Source: Clostridia bacterium
Lineage (GTDB): Bacteria; Bacillota; Sulfobacillia; SLMV01
Direction of reading: 5' to 3'
Assembly (NCBI GenBank): GCA_003554565.1
Contig: PWGR01000208.1
Location: 1 to 20,611 of the forward strand
Length of the DNA stretch: 20,611 bases
Numbering within the stretch: position 1 is the first letter of the stretch; every line of letters begins with the position of its first letter. Made by a program: the position numbers and the translations under genes. Below the pieces are notes generated by a model. That model was not told where the DNA came from. It saw only the letters and a list, made by a program, of their open reading frames with translations, and ran no database searches. Shown here piece by piece: positions 1 through 7,187 of this stretch.

Positions 1-181
1 CACGCCCCGCCACTGACACCCGCTCACCCTCCATATCATCCACACCACAGCTGATCTGGTCGGTCGAGTGGGTGGTTTCAAATCGACTCCCATACGGGTC
101 AATACCTGCCTCACGCAGCGCCTTCAGCTTCTCGTAACGTGACTCTATAAGATCATTCATGCGCTCCCTGGACAAGTTCAT
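1..181 (-). CDS. lysS: Lysine--tRNA ligase (class II), N-terminal part, cut by window edge
   Basis: Partial gene: only about 60 N-terminal codons lie in the window, and the rest continues beyond position 1. The translation reads from MNLSRERMNDLIESRYEKLK into a LREAGIDPYGSRFE segment and ends with EGERVSVAGR. This is the typical start of bacterial class II LysRS: an N-terminal helix, the 'G-I-D-P-Y' stretch, then entry into the OB-fold anticodon-binding domain. The enzyme charges tRNA-Lys in the cytoplasm. The chosen ATG (179-181) overlaps the greA stop as ATGA, suggesting translational coupling. A second in-frame ATG at 158-160 is the alternative start. The catalytic domain is not visible, so the identity rests on the N-terminus and on the greA-lysS context common in Firmicutes. 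Confidence 0.88.
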   Translation of the reverse strand, partial: MNLSRERMNDLIESRYEKLKALREAGIDPYGSRFETTHSTDQISCGVDDMEGERVSVAGR

Positions 182-699
182 CCCTGCCCTTCTTCTGCGG
201 CCGCCTCATCGGCTTCCCCGCCGACCCACTTGATTTCCTCAATACGATACGTCACCAACCCTCCCGGCAGGTTAACTCTGACCGAGTCACCCACCTTGCG
301 CTCATACAGCGCCTCACCCACGGGAGAACGGTAGGAAATCCTCTTTCTGGAAGGATCTGCATGCGCGGCCCCGACTATAATGTAGGTGAACTCCTCACCA
401 GTGGACTCATCGACAATGGTCACGGCACAGCCAACGTTGACGCGATCGGAATCAACATCCTCGGGCCTTACTACCTGGGCACGCTTCAGCAGGTCGCGTC
501 GCCGCGCAATCTGGCTCTCCAAAAGAGCCTGTTCCTCCTTTGCTGCATCGTATTCTGCATTCTCCGACAGGTCACCAAAGCCGCGGGCCTTGCGAATTCT
601 CTCCGCGACTTCTCTTCTCCGCTCATTTGTCAGAAACTCAAGTTCGTCTTTCAGTCTCTCATACTCATGCGAGGAAAGTAGAACCTCTCGTTCTCCCAT
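178..699 (-). CDS. greA: Transcription elongation factor GreA
   Basis: GreA binds the RNA polymerase secondary channel and stimulates cleavage of backtracked transcripts. The 173-residue product has the expected N-terminal antiparallel coiled coil (about residues 10-80). Its tip signature GDLSENAEYDAAKEEQ lies at about 42-57, including the acidic tip residues D43 and E46. A C-terminal FKBP-like domain follows, with the family motif SPVGEALYERKVGD. It is slightly longer than the usual ~158 residues because of an acidic Ala/Glu-rich tail. The start at 699 is chosen because GGAGGTG lies 6-7 nt upstream and the conserved region begins there; an upstream in-frame start at 723 has no such site. The stop overlaps the lysS ATG. 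A TATAAT box at 743-748 can serve as its own promoter. Confidence 0.96.
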   Translation of the reverse strand: MGEREVLLSSHEYERLKDELEFLTNERRREVAERIRKARGFGDLSENAEYDAAKEEQALLESQIARRRDLLKRAQVVRPEDVDSDRVNVGCAVTIVDESTGEEFTYIIVGAAHADPSRKRISYRSPVGEALYERKVGDSVRVNLPGGLVTYRIEEIKWVGGEADEAAAEEGQG

Positions 700-742
700 G
701 GCGACACCTCCGCATCTCAACATTTAAAATTCGGCACTAAGA

Positions 743-748
743 ATTATA
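743..748 (-). promoter_or_regulatory. Probable greA(-lysS) promoter, -10 box
   Basis: On the minus strand this reads TATAAT, a perfect sigma-A -10 hexamer about 45 nt upstream of the greA start. The -35 region is poor (TGTACG at 17-bp spacing). Inverted arms CGGCACT (732-738) and AGTGCCG (755-761) flank the box symmetrically. The promoter call is an inference from the hexamer and its position. Confidence 0.5.
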
Positions 749-777
749 CAGATGAGTGCCGCACCCGTACACCCGGC

Positions 778-804
778 ACAGCTCCCGCTGTATGCGGGAG
801 CTGT
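778..804 (-). terminator. Hairpin after the acyl-ACP-reductase-like gene
   Basis: There is a perfect 11-bp inverted repeat: ACAGCTCCCGC (778-788), a 5-nt loop, and GCGGGAGCTGT (794-804). It sits 5 nt past the stop of the upstream minus-strand gene. No U-tract follows immediately, so it may be a weak or partial terminator, or an RNA-stability element at the 3' end of the two-gene unit, rather than a canonical intrinsic terminator. Confidence 0.5.
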
Positions 805-809
805 CTCCC

Positions 810-1892
810 TCACCTCCGGACCTGCATTGCCCGCTGGCGAATCTGTGCCAGCTTCTCCTGCGGGATTTCCCGCTCAAACGCCCGGAAACCAGAGAGCTTA
901 AATCCGTGCTTTTTGGCCAGCTCGTCGATTTCGCGCACCTGGGGTACGGTGAGATGACGGCCAACAGTATAGTTCTCGTACCGCTCTTCCATGGCCAGAA
1001 TCATCGTTTCGGCCATGCAGGCCATGCAGGTACCTTCGGGTACTCCAAAATCCAGCCCGAACTCCACCGGGCCGGGCACGGACACAATCCCGCCTTCAAT
1101 CACCAGAACATCATCCCGCGTCTGTACCACCCGACGGGAGACATCCCGGGGACGCGCCACATCACACACGACTGCCCCGGGCTTCAGGTACTGCGGCTCG
1201 ATGACGGTACCCGAAGCGCTCGAGACCGCAATCACCACATCACAGGAGGGCAGCACCTCCGATACGCAGGTAGAAATTGCCGACGACAACCCGGATTTCT
1301 GAAGAATCCGGTCCCGCAGGGCCCGCAGCTTTGTCCCGTCCCGCGCCACCAGACTCAGGCGCTGAACGTCATCCGCCATTATCTCAGCACACACTCGCCC
1401 TATGGAGCCGGTGGCCCCTATGATGCCCAGATTGATCTGATCCAGTTCGTATCCCATGTACTCGACGGCCTCACGCGTTCCCTCAATTGCCGTCGCCACA
1501 GTGTAGCTGTTTCCCGTAGTCACAGCAATATCCAGTGCATCGGCCACCTGCTCGCCACCACCGCCCACCACCGCTGTGAGCGCGCCCAGTCCCGTCACCC
1601 GGGCTCCCAGGCGCTCGGCCAGGCGACCGGCACTGATGATCTTTTGCACCACGAGATCTTCCGGCATCCCATTTATCTGACGCGATGTCAGTGGGCAGAC
1701 CACGAAGTGACCATGCGCAGAACCGTGCTCCGATTCCACTCCGGTAATCCGTGAGACCTTGAAGGGAGGCGCATACCGCATGATCCACTCCAGTGCCCGC
1801 GCGGGCACTGGTCTCAGATAAGGGTACTTGCGCGTCACGTAGCTCGGGTCCATAGGGTGCAGGATAAACGCAAACTGTCCCATTGATTTCAT
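810..1892 (-). CDS. Acyl-ACP reductase-like (COG5322-type) NAD(P)-dependent dehydrogenase
   Basis: The 360-residue protein resembles the long-chain acyl-[ACP] reductase (AAR) of cyanobacteria. Visible shared features are VTTGNSYT at about 124-131 (AAR has TTGNTHT), the nucleotide-binding loop GATGSIG at 159-165, and ACMAETM at 291-297. In the last, C292 aligns with the catalytic cysteine in AAR's ACFAEAM motif. Both proteins follow this with an aromatic-rich, N-x-T-x-GR stretch. In Firmicutes such proteins are usually named only 'amino-acid', 'shikimate' or 'saccharopine dehydrogenase-like'. AAR reduces acyl-ACP to aldehyde with NADPH; whether this one does is inference. The ATG at 1890-1892 overlaps the upstream stop as ATGA, with GAGAGGG just upstream, so it is probably translationally coupled to the quinate-dehydrogenase-like gene. 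No aldehyde-deformylating oxygenase gene is in the window. Confidence 0.7.
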   Translation of the reverse strand: MKSMGQFAFILHPMDPSYVTRKYPYLRPVPARALEWIMRYAPPFKVSRITGVESEHGSAHGHFVVCPLTSRQINGMPEDLVVQKIISAGRLAERLGARVTGLGALTAVVGGGGEQVADALDIAVTTGNSYTVATAIEGTREAVEYMGYELDQINLGIIGATGSIGRVCAEIMADDVQRLSLVARDGTKLRALRDRILQKSGLSSAISTCVSEVLPSCDVVIAVSSASGTVIEPQYLKPGAVVCDVARPRDVSRRVVQTRDDVLVIEGGIVSVPGPVEFGLDFGVPEGTCMACMAETMILAMEERYENYTVGRHLTVPQVREIDELAKKHGFKLSGFRAFEREIPQEKLAQIRQRAMQVRR

Positions 1893-2809
1893 CCGTCCCT
1901 CTCGTCGTGCACCAGCTGCTCCACGCGTGGCTGCAGGTCCATCCGCTCGAGCAATTCGGCATAATCGTCCTCGGGTATCTCTTCCCTGCCTTCGGCGGAC
2001 AGCGCGACGAGGATCCCCTCCAGAATGTTTGTTCCAAAGGAACGCCCGTCCAGCTCGGGGGTGGTGGTGATCAGGGTCCTGACCCCCCGCTCGCGAAACT
2101 CATCCACGTTGTCGCGGGTCACGGTGTTGGTCAGGATCACCTTGCCGTAAAGATCATCGGGCATGTAACGTCGTATGAAGTGCAGATCCCCGGCAATGAC
2201 GTCGGCCTCTCTGTACAGTCGGGCGAATTTCGGGGTGATCTCATTCTGTCTATCCCCGGTGGGATACAGCATGCTCATCGGCAGGCGACAGATCACCGGC
2301 GCAAGTACCCGGCTGATAACATCCAGGGTCGGAAGAGATGAAAGAGCAATGGGGATACCCAGGCTGAAAACCAGATCTCCCAACCGCAGGCGCGCACCAC
2401 GGCTGTGCATCTCATCGGCCATTCCAAAGCGATCCATGGCGGACACAATGAGCACTCTCGTCCCCTGCATGGGCACGATGCCGTCGTCATCCAGCTGACT
2501 CACCACCCTGCGCTCGAGGGTGTTCTTCAGCCCGCTTCCATCCACAACCGGAGTCACCGAGGCGGCCTCGGCCATCATCCGCGCATCCCGGAGCATATAG
2601 CGGCGTTTCCCGATGGCTATGTACAGATCCACCCCGCCCAGGCCGATGGCGTCCACCTCACCATCCAGGGATCGTATCATCTTTATCGCCCGGTTCAGAT
2701 CACCATCTGTACCCCGGCGCTCGATGAGAAAGGACTCTCCGACTATATCCGTCTCTACCCGGTGGTCCCGTCCAGAGGAACCCAGGCTGACGCCGACAAC
2801 ATGCTTCAT
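1889..2809 (-). CDS. Quinate 5-dehydrogenase-like conserved Firmicutes protein
   Basis: The 306-residue protein matches, from memory, a family found in many Clostridia under the name 'quinate 5-dehydrogenase'. Recognisable parts are the N-terminus VGVSLGSSGRDHRVETD, the segment GLGGVDLYIAIGKRRYMLRDAR (about 57-78) and VDGSGLKNTLERR (about 89-101). I see no clear dinucleotide-binding glycine motif at the N-terminus, so the enzymatic name is weakly founded and probably propagated. The ATG at 2809 has an excellent AAGGAGGAG site 6 nt upstream. The gene leads a two-gene unit with the acyl-ACP-reductase-like gene (ATGA overlap), which argues that the two products act together. No other quinate or shikimate pathway genes are nearby. 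Confidence 0.65.
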   Translation of the reverse strand: MKHVVGVSLGSSGRDHRVETDIVGESFLIERRGTDGDLNRAIKMIRSLDGEVDAIGLGGVDLYIAIGKRRYMLRDARMMAEAASVTPVVDGSGLKNTLERRVVSQLDDDGIVPMQGTRVLIVSAMDRFGMADEMHSRGARLRLGDLVFSLGIPIALSSLPTLDVISRVLAPVICRLPMSMLYPTGDRQNEITPKFARLYREADVIAGDLHFIRRYMPDDLYGKVILTNTVTRDNVDEFRERGVRTLITTTPELDGRSFGTNILEGILVALSAEGREEIPEDDYAELLERMDLQPRVEQLVHDERDG

Positions 2810-2871
2810 CCAATCTCCTCCTTGAGCAACGCAGGATCCAAGCGTTGTGGATATTTTAGCAGAGGCAAATG

Positions 2872-2892
2872 GCCGATGCCATAACCATCGGC
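2872..2892 (-). terminator. Inverted repeat downstream of dusB (possible weak terminator)
   Basis: GCCGATG (2872-2878) pairs with CATCGGC (2886-2892) across a 7-nt loop. The stem extends on both sides through one bulged base (AATGgCCGATG with CATCGGCATT). It lies in the 115-bp gap between the dusB stop and the next gene's start, with only a short T run after it in the minus direction. It could reduce read-through from dusB. A TAAAAT (minus strand, 2853-2858) just beyond it could be the -10 box of the next unit, but no good -35 accompanies it. Confidence 0.35.
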
Positions 2893-2924
2893 ATTACACC
2901 ACCTGTGCCCCTGATTGTTTTCTG

Positions 2925-4037
2925 TCACAGGGTAAGGTTTTCCTCCCCAGGCAACCCGGATGACACTTTTGGGGAAAAACGCAGCATCTCCGGGAGGCTT
3001 TCGGCCAGATGAGTGACTTCTGACTCTTCCACCTCGCAGCCAATCTCGGCCGCATAGTCCTCCAGAAGGGAGCGCAGATGCTCCAGCGTCTCGCACCGGT
3101 TGATACCGTCCCGCACGGCAGCTGCCCGGGGCATCCCCCGGACATAACGGTGCAGCTGCTGTCTCATGAAGGGCAGTGCCCGCCTCTCGCCCCGGAAGCG
3201 GACCTCCAGCTCTGTGTGAAATAGGGCCATGGCCAGGCGTTTCCCCGCGGTGGGCACGCAGTCACCGACCGGATCACCACCGCTGCCCTGCATATGGCGG
3301 AAAATCCAGGGGTTGCCGACCGCCGCACGTCCTACCATAACAGCATCGCAACCGGTGCTGGCAAACATCCTCCTGGCGTCCTCTGCGCAGGAGACGTCAC
3401 CGTTTCCCACCACGGTTGCTCCGACACCGTCCTTGACTTCGCGAATCCATTCCCAATTCGCCCCGCCTGAGTAAAGCATCTGGCGGGTCCGTGCATGTAC
3501 GGCAACAGTCTCAGCCCCGGCACGGACCACCTCCTGCGCCACTTCCAGGGCGTTTATCCTCTCCTCATCCCAACCAGCTCTGATCTTTGCCGACACCGCG
3601 GTCCGGTGCCCCTCCCGCTCAAGGGCATCCCGCACTGCGGACACCACCCTGAAAGCCAGCCCGGCATCACACATCAACGCCGCCCCCGCTCCCGTTCTGG
3701 TCACTTTCGGAACCGGACAACCCATGTTGACATCAATGGCCCGGACCGGAACACATTCGACCACCCGCACCGCCGCGGCACCCATCACCGCGGGATCTCC
3801 GCCGAAAAGCTGCACCACCACGTCCTCATCGGATTCGGCAATTCCCCTGAGCATCCCCCAGGTATTGGGGTTGTCCCGGATGATTCCCTGCGAAGACACC
3901 ATCTCTGTAAACAATACGTCCGCACCGAAGGACCGGCACAGGTAACGATACGGAAAATCGGTGATGCCGGCCATGGGTGCCAATACAGTAGGTTGAGGTT
4001 TTTCCTCAGTACGGCCGTATAGAGCAGTCACCTTCAT
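2925..4037 (-). CDS. dusB: tRNA-dihydrouridine synthase (DusB type)
   Basis: This is an FMN-dependent enzyme that reduces uridine to dihydrouridine in the tRNA D-loop. The 370-residue protein has the FMN-binding start LAPMAGITDFPYR (19-31). NMGCPVPKV (104-112) contains the catalytic cysteine C107. KIRAGW (151-156), HARTRQMLYSGGANW (181-195) and GNGDV (211-215), followed by GRAAVGNPWIF, complete the TIM-barrel phosphate-binding pattern. It is somewhat longer than usual because of a C-terminal extension. The ATG at 4035-4037 is preceded by GGGGGAG about 6 nt upstream. The position upstream of greA-lysS matches a conserved Firmicutes order (dusB-greA-lysS), here interrupted by the two-gene dehydrogenase-like unit. 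DusB is the usual subgroup in this context. Confidence 0.93.
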   Translation of the reverse strand: MKVTALYGRTEEKPQPTVLAPMAGITDFPYRYLCRSFGADVLFTEMVSSQGIIRDNPNTWGMLRGIAESDEDVVVQLFGGDPAVMGAAAVRVVECVPVRAIDVNMGCPVPKVTRTGAGAALMCDAGLAFRVVSAVRDALEREGHRTAVSAKIRAGWDEERINALEVAQEVVRAGAETVAVHARTRQMLYSGGANWEWIREVKDGVGATVVGNGDVSCAEDARRMFASTGCDAVMVGRAAVGNPWIFRHMQGSGGDPVGDCVPTAGKRLAMALFHTELEVRFRGERRALPFMRQQLHRYVRGMPRAAAVRDGINRCETLEHLRSLLEDYAAEIGCEVEESEVTHLAESLPEMLRFSPKVSSGLPGEENLTL

Positions 4038-4074
4038 TCAATTCTCCCCCGCACAGGTCGCCTCTTCCTCAAAC

Positions 4075-4103
4075 ACCCTAGCAGCAAATGTGAAATGAGG
4101 CAA
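4075..4103 (-). promoter_or_regulatory. Candidate dusB promoter
   Basis: On the minus strand, TTGCCT (4098-4103) and TAGGGT (4075-4080) are separated by exactly 17 bp, about 40 nt upstream of the dusB start. The -35 matches well and the -10 is mediocre. The adjacent 12-bp palindrome GCGGCCGGCCGC (4108-4119) is upstream of it and probably chance in GC-rich DNA. Confidence 0.4.
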
Positions 4104-4158
4104 GTAAGCGGCCGGCCGCGGCGCAGGCGGGAGAGATCCCCACGTCAGGATCCCGGCT

Positions 4159-4983
4159 TTACTCCCGCTCGCGCAGTACCTGTTCCCGCAGCGTATCCCC
4201 CCGCAGGCCCACTCTCAGGGCCTCGAGTGCCAACACTTCTGACGGAGCAACATTACCCAGGTTGACATTTGGACCAAACCGGAGCACGAACTCTTTCTGC
4301 TGTTTCGGTCTCGGTGCTTCCCATATTACCGACTTCATCCACCCGTCCACAATGCCGGTTATGGCCCTCAGGTCAGGAATTCGCACCCGGCCTGACTCGT
4401 CGAAAATGGTGACACCCTGTCCGGATTCTCTCGCCTCGAGTATCACATAGTCGGCCCCACACGCCAGATCGCGGACCATCTGGTGCCAGAGCTCCTCCGC
4501 CGGGACGCCATCGGACGGATGCTTCTTGCCCACCTCACTTATCACGAGGAAGTCTCTTCTCTTCGCGCTACGTATGGCCCGGACCCGGACGTCCTGGTCC
4601 AGATCGATACACCCATCGGAGATTTCGATGGCATCAAAACCCATCTGCTGCGCGTAGTCGAGGTATTCGGAGAGCCTCTCTTGCGCAATGGCTACCTCCG
4701 CGAAGGTACCCCCGGGAGAGACGCTGATCCCAGCATCGCGCAGCAGTTCCAGCTTCAATCTCAACGTATCTTCACTATAGAGCGCCGATGTCCCGAACGA
4801 AAGCTTCACAATGTCGGCGTAGCTGGCAGTCATCTGGACGAACTCCCGTGTCGCCGATATCCCCATGCCCTTGTCGATCACCATGGTAAGCCCCCGGTCT
4901 CGGGGCTTCTGTCGTCGTCCGCCGAGCGGTTCTCGAACAACGCCGCTCCAGGCACGTTGTCCATTTTCCCGCATATCCATCAT
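4159..4983 (-). CDS. comA: Phosphosulfolactate synthase (ComA family)
   Basis: ComA adds sulfite to phosphoenolpyruvate to give (R)-phosphosulfolactate. This is the first step of the PEP-dependent coenzyme M route in methanogens and of sulfolactate formation in Bacillus (YitD). The 274-residue protein shows KPRDRGLTMVIDKG (26-39), VKLSFGTSALY (59-69), GGTFAEVA (91-98), IEISDG (119-124) and ISEVGKKH, all in the TIM-barrel order of the family. There is a short N-terminal extension before KPR. The ATG pair at 4983/4980 has GGGGGG 7 nt upstream. It stands alone: the partner phosphatase (ComB) and sulfolactate dehydrogenase (ComC) are not in the window. It diverges from the MFS gene across 131 bp. 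The family assignment is confident; the physiological product (sulfolactate, coenzyme M or other sulfonate) cannot be read from the sequence. Confidence 0.9.
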   Translation of the reverse strand: MMDMRENGQRAWSGVVREPLGGRRQKPRDRGLTMVIDKGMGISATREFVQMTASYADIVKLSFGTSALYSEDTLRLKLELLRDAGISVSPGGTFAEVAIAQERLSEYLDYAQQMGFDAIEISDGCIDLDQDVRVRAIRSAKRRDFLVISEVGKKHPSDGVPAEELWHQMVRDLACGADYVILEARESGQGVTIFDESGRVRIPDLRAITGIVDGWMKSVIWEAPRPKQQKEFVLRFGPNVNLGNVAPSEVLALEALRVGLRGDTLREQVLRERE

Positions 4984-5114
4984 CGCCGATCCCCCCTGTC
5001 AGAAAATCCGCACGAATGTGCGATCCCCTAACAACATATGTCGCGGCAGGAGATGACGGCATGAATGGCGCCGGCATCCGGCGGAGAAAATAGAAGCGGA
5101 CGGGGAGACGACAC

Positions 5115-6395
5115 ATGACAGACACGCAGGATCCGGATGTGGGGAGACGCAGGACCCTGTGGGTTCTCTGCGCGGTGCCTTTCATCATGGTACTTGGCAA
5201 CTCCATGCTCATACCGGTGCTGCCGCAGATACGCGGGACCCTGAACATATCGCTATTCGAGGCAGGACTTCTTATCACAGCATTCTCCGGGCCGGCGGCG
5301 GTGGTTATTCTTTTCGCCGGCTATCTGGCGGACCGCTATGGGCGCAAAGCAGTCCTGGTCCCGGCCCTTTTAGTGTACGGCGTCGGAGGGATTCTGGCTG
5401 GCGCGGCCGCGGTCCTGCTGCCTGTACCCTACGCATACATTCTCACCGCCCGGGCCATCCAGGGAGCGGGAGCAGGCGGCACCTACCAGATTGCAATGGT
5501 ATGGGTCTCTGATCGGTTTGGGGGCGGGGAACGATCACAGGCTCTGGGACTGCTTGAGGCCTGGAACGGGATGGGAAAGGTGGTCAGTCCCACAGCAGGG
5601 GCCGCTGCGGCGCTTTTGGCCTGGTTCGCCCCGTTCTTCGTATATGGAGCACTGGCCCTTCCCATAGCTCTGGCCGTGCTGTTCGGGGCTCGCGAGGCGC
5701 AGGGGATAGAACATGATGCCGGTTCCTACTGGTCCCGGCTGCGGGCGGCCGTTCTGGGCGGGGGCCGTTCCTTTGCCCTGTCGCTGCTTGCGGGTTTTAC
5801 AGTCCTCTTTCTGCTGTTTGGTGTTCTGAGCTATGCCTCCGACGTCATGGAATCGCAATACCATGTCGGGGGATTCCAGCGCGGACTGCTCATATCTCTG
5901 CCTGTGGCTGCAATGGCCGCCACCTCGTACGGGTCGGGAAGGCTTCTGCAGAGGCAGATGGCCGGCCTTCTCAGACCGGCCGTAGCCGGCGGCTGTCTGC
6001 TCTTCGGTGCAGCCCTGGCCGCTGCGACCGCGGTCCGGTCACCCGCTTTTTCCCTCGGCGCCCTGACCTGCATGGGAATAGGGACCGGCCTCACCCTTCC
6101 CGCTCTCAACACCCTGATCACCAGTTCCGCACCCCCAGACACACGCGGTCTGACCACCGCCTTTTACGGTACGGTGCGGTTCGTCGGGGTAGCTGTGGGA
6201 CCGCCTGCTCTCGGCCTACTCGCGCCGCTCGGTCGCCAAGCTGCGCTGGGTTCAGCTGCTGCACTCGCACTTGCAGTCGGCGGGTTGTGCGCCTGGGCCC
6301 TGCGGCCCCGGCAGATGATGCCGGAACACCCTCCCGACACTACTGATACCGGTCAGCAAACCACAGAAGCACCGCGGCCAGACCGGCTCCTGTGA
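5115..6395 (+). CDS. MFS transporter, probable drug/metabolite:H+ antiporter
   Basis: The 426-residue protein is very hydrophobic, with about 12 predicted membrane segments starting near residue 14. The major-facilitator motif A, GYLADRYGRKAV, lies at 69-80 between segments 2 and 3. A GMGKVVSPTAG stretch near segment 5 resembles a degenerate antiporter motif C, which suggests an efflux-type (DHA1-like) carrier; the substrate is unknown. The ATG has a GGGGAG site about 8 nt upstream. It diverges from comA, so export of a sulfonate is conceivable but unsupported. The last 56 nt overlap the end of the convergent DUF441 gene, and the C-terminal tail encoded there is hydrophilic and probably dispensable. 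Confidence 0.88.
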   Translation: MTDTQDPDVGRRRTLWVLCAVPFIMVLGNSMLIPVLPQIRGTLNISLFEAGLLITAFSGPAAVVILFAGYLADRYGRKAVLVPALLVYGVGGILAGAAAVLLPVPYAYILTARAIQGAGAGGTYQIAMVWVSDRFGGGERSQALGLLEAWNGMGKVVSPTAGAAAALLAWFAPFFVYGALALPIALAVLFGAREAQGIEHDAGSYWSRLRAAVLGGGRSFALSLLAGFTVLFLLFGVLSYASDVMESQYHVGGFQRGLLISLPVAAMAATSYGSGRLLQRQMAGLLRPAVAGGCLLFGAALAAATAVRSPAFSLGALTCMGIGTGLTLPALNTLITSSAPPDTRGLTTAFYGTVRFVGVAVGPPALGLLAPLGRQAALGSAAALALAVGGLCAWALRPRQMMPEHPPDTTDTGQQTTEAPRPDRLL

Positions 6396-6795
6396 GTGGT
6401 CCCACGGGGATCCCCCCAAAGAGCAGCACACCGATGAGGGTCCCGATAAGAAGACCCAAAATTACGTCTGGGCGGGTCTCCAGCAGGTTCAGCCCACCAC
6501 CCTGCAGGCGGGTGGCGAGGATCCCTCCAATAACCGCGAACAGTGCGGTCCGGTCTGTGAGCAGCCGACCGACCTCTGCCAGATCGGGCGAGCCCCGCGC
6601 GGCTGGAGCCAGGATGGCCACCAGGAGAAGTACCAGGCCCCAGTCGAGTGCCCGTTCGGACAAAAAATCGAAAGCCACACCCAGATCAAGCATGTCAAGA
6701 AGCAGCAGGAGCCCGGCCGCGGCCGCCACCAGCCGATTCCCCGCGGCCAGGCTGAGAACGAGAAGTAGGATGAGAAAAGCATTGTCTGTCAGCAC
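6340..6795 (-). CDS. DUF441 family membrane protein
   Basis: The 151-residue protein is almost entirely hydrophobic, with four or five membrane segments. Recognisable parts are LILLLVLSLAAGN near the N-terminus, FLSERALDWGLVLL in the middle, then ETRPDVILGLLIGTLIGVLLFGG and the closing GIPVGPLTGAGLAAVL, which match the DUF441/YeaL-type family in pattern and length. The function is unknown. Translation starts at GTG 6793-6795 with GGAGGG about 8 nt upstream. It converges on and overlaps the MFS gene by 56 nt and is divergent from yqhV. Confidence 0.85.
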   Translation of the reverse strand: MLTDNAFLILLLVLSLAAGNRLVAAAAGLLLLLDMLDLGVAFDFLSERALDWGLVLLLVAILAPAARGSPDLAEVGRLLTDRTALFAVIGGILATRLQGGGLNLLETRPDVILGLLIGTLIGVLLFGGIPVGPLTGAGLAAVLLWFADRYQ

Positions 6796-6884
6796 CCCGC
6801 TCCCTCCGTTAGCATGTATACGGTACCGGGTGCCTGGTGCAGTACAGGAATGCGACGGTGCATAAAAACATAGAGGTTAGACAG

Positions 6885-6890
6885 TAATAT
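6885..6890 (+). promoter_or_regulatory. Possible yqhV promoter, -10 box
   Basis: TAATAT lies 30 nt upstream of the yqhV ATG. The -35 at 17-bp spacing (ATAAAA, 6862-6867) is weak. This is a low-confidence call from hexamer and spacing only. Confidence 0.3.
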
Positions 6891-6920
6891 TTGCCGGGGG
6901 GAGAGTCGGGGCGAGGGACA

Positions 6921-7181
6921 ATGTTCAACCGGACCGTAGGAACCATGGCCGGCCTGCGGCTGTTGTCCTCCCTACTGGAGGCAGCCGCGGCCGTGGCCAT
7001 ATTTCACCTCAATGACATACGCTCCGCCCTCAGGATCAACGCTGTCCTGGGTCTGGTGGGCCCGACCATTCTTATACTGGTCACCGCCATCGGCCTTTAT
7101 TCTGCGGCGGATCAGCTCAGCCTGGGCCGAATTCTCCTTATCCTGGCCGGCATCACCCTGATCCTCCTGGGTACCCGCTGA
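6921..7181 (+). CDS. yqhV: YqhV family (DUF2619) small membrane protein
   Basis: The 86-residue protein has three hydrophobic segments. Its sequence follows Bacillus subtilis YqhV closely as I recall it: TVGTMAGLRLLSSLLEAAAA near the start, then NDIRSALRINAVLGLVGPTILI, then GLYSAADQLSLGRILLILAG. The molecular function is unknown. In Bacillus the gene sits beside the spoIIIA sporulation operon; here it sits between DUF441 and carbamate kinase, and no spoIIIA genes are visible. The ATG at 6921 is preferred over a TTG at 6891 because the family's conserved start begins there and GAGGG lies just upstream. It ends 6 bp from the convergent carbamate kinase stop. Confidence 0.85.
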   Translation: MFNRTVGTMAGLRLLSSLLEAAAAVAIFHLNDIRSALRINAVLGLVGPTILILVTAIGLYSAADQLSLGRILLILAGITLILLGTR

Positions 7182-7187
7182 GTCCAC

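Noticed and set aside
756..1754. Long plus-strand open frame (about 332 codons) opposite the acyl-ACP-reductase-like gene
   Set aside because: It has no family resemblance or ribosome binding site, and its composition is rich in His/Arg/Pro as expected from the reverse of a GC-rich gene. The minus-strand gene has clear motifs.
4108..4119. Palindrome GCGGCCGGCCGC upstream of dusB
   Set aside because: Short GC-only palindromes are expected by chance in this composition, and it has no positional relation to a promoter beyond lying upstream of the candidate -35.
5009..5022. Hairpin CGCAC-GAAT-GTGCG between comA and the MFS gene
   Set aside because: Only 5 bp of stem, no T-run and no clear promoter relation; too weak to call an operator or terminator.
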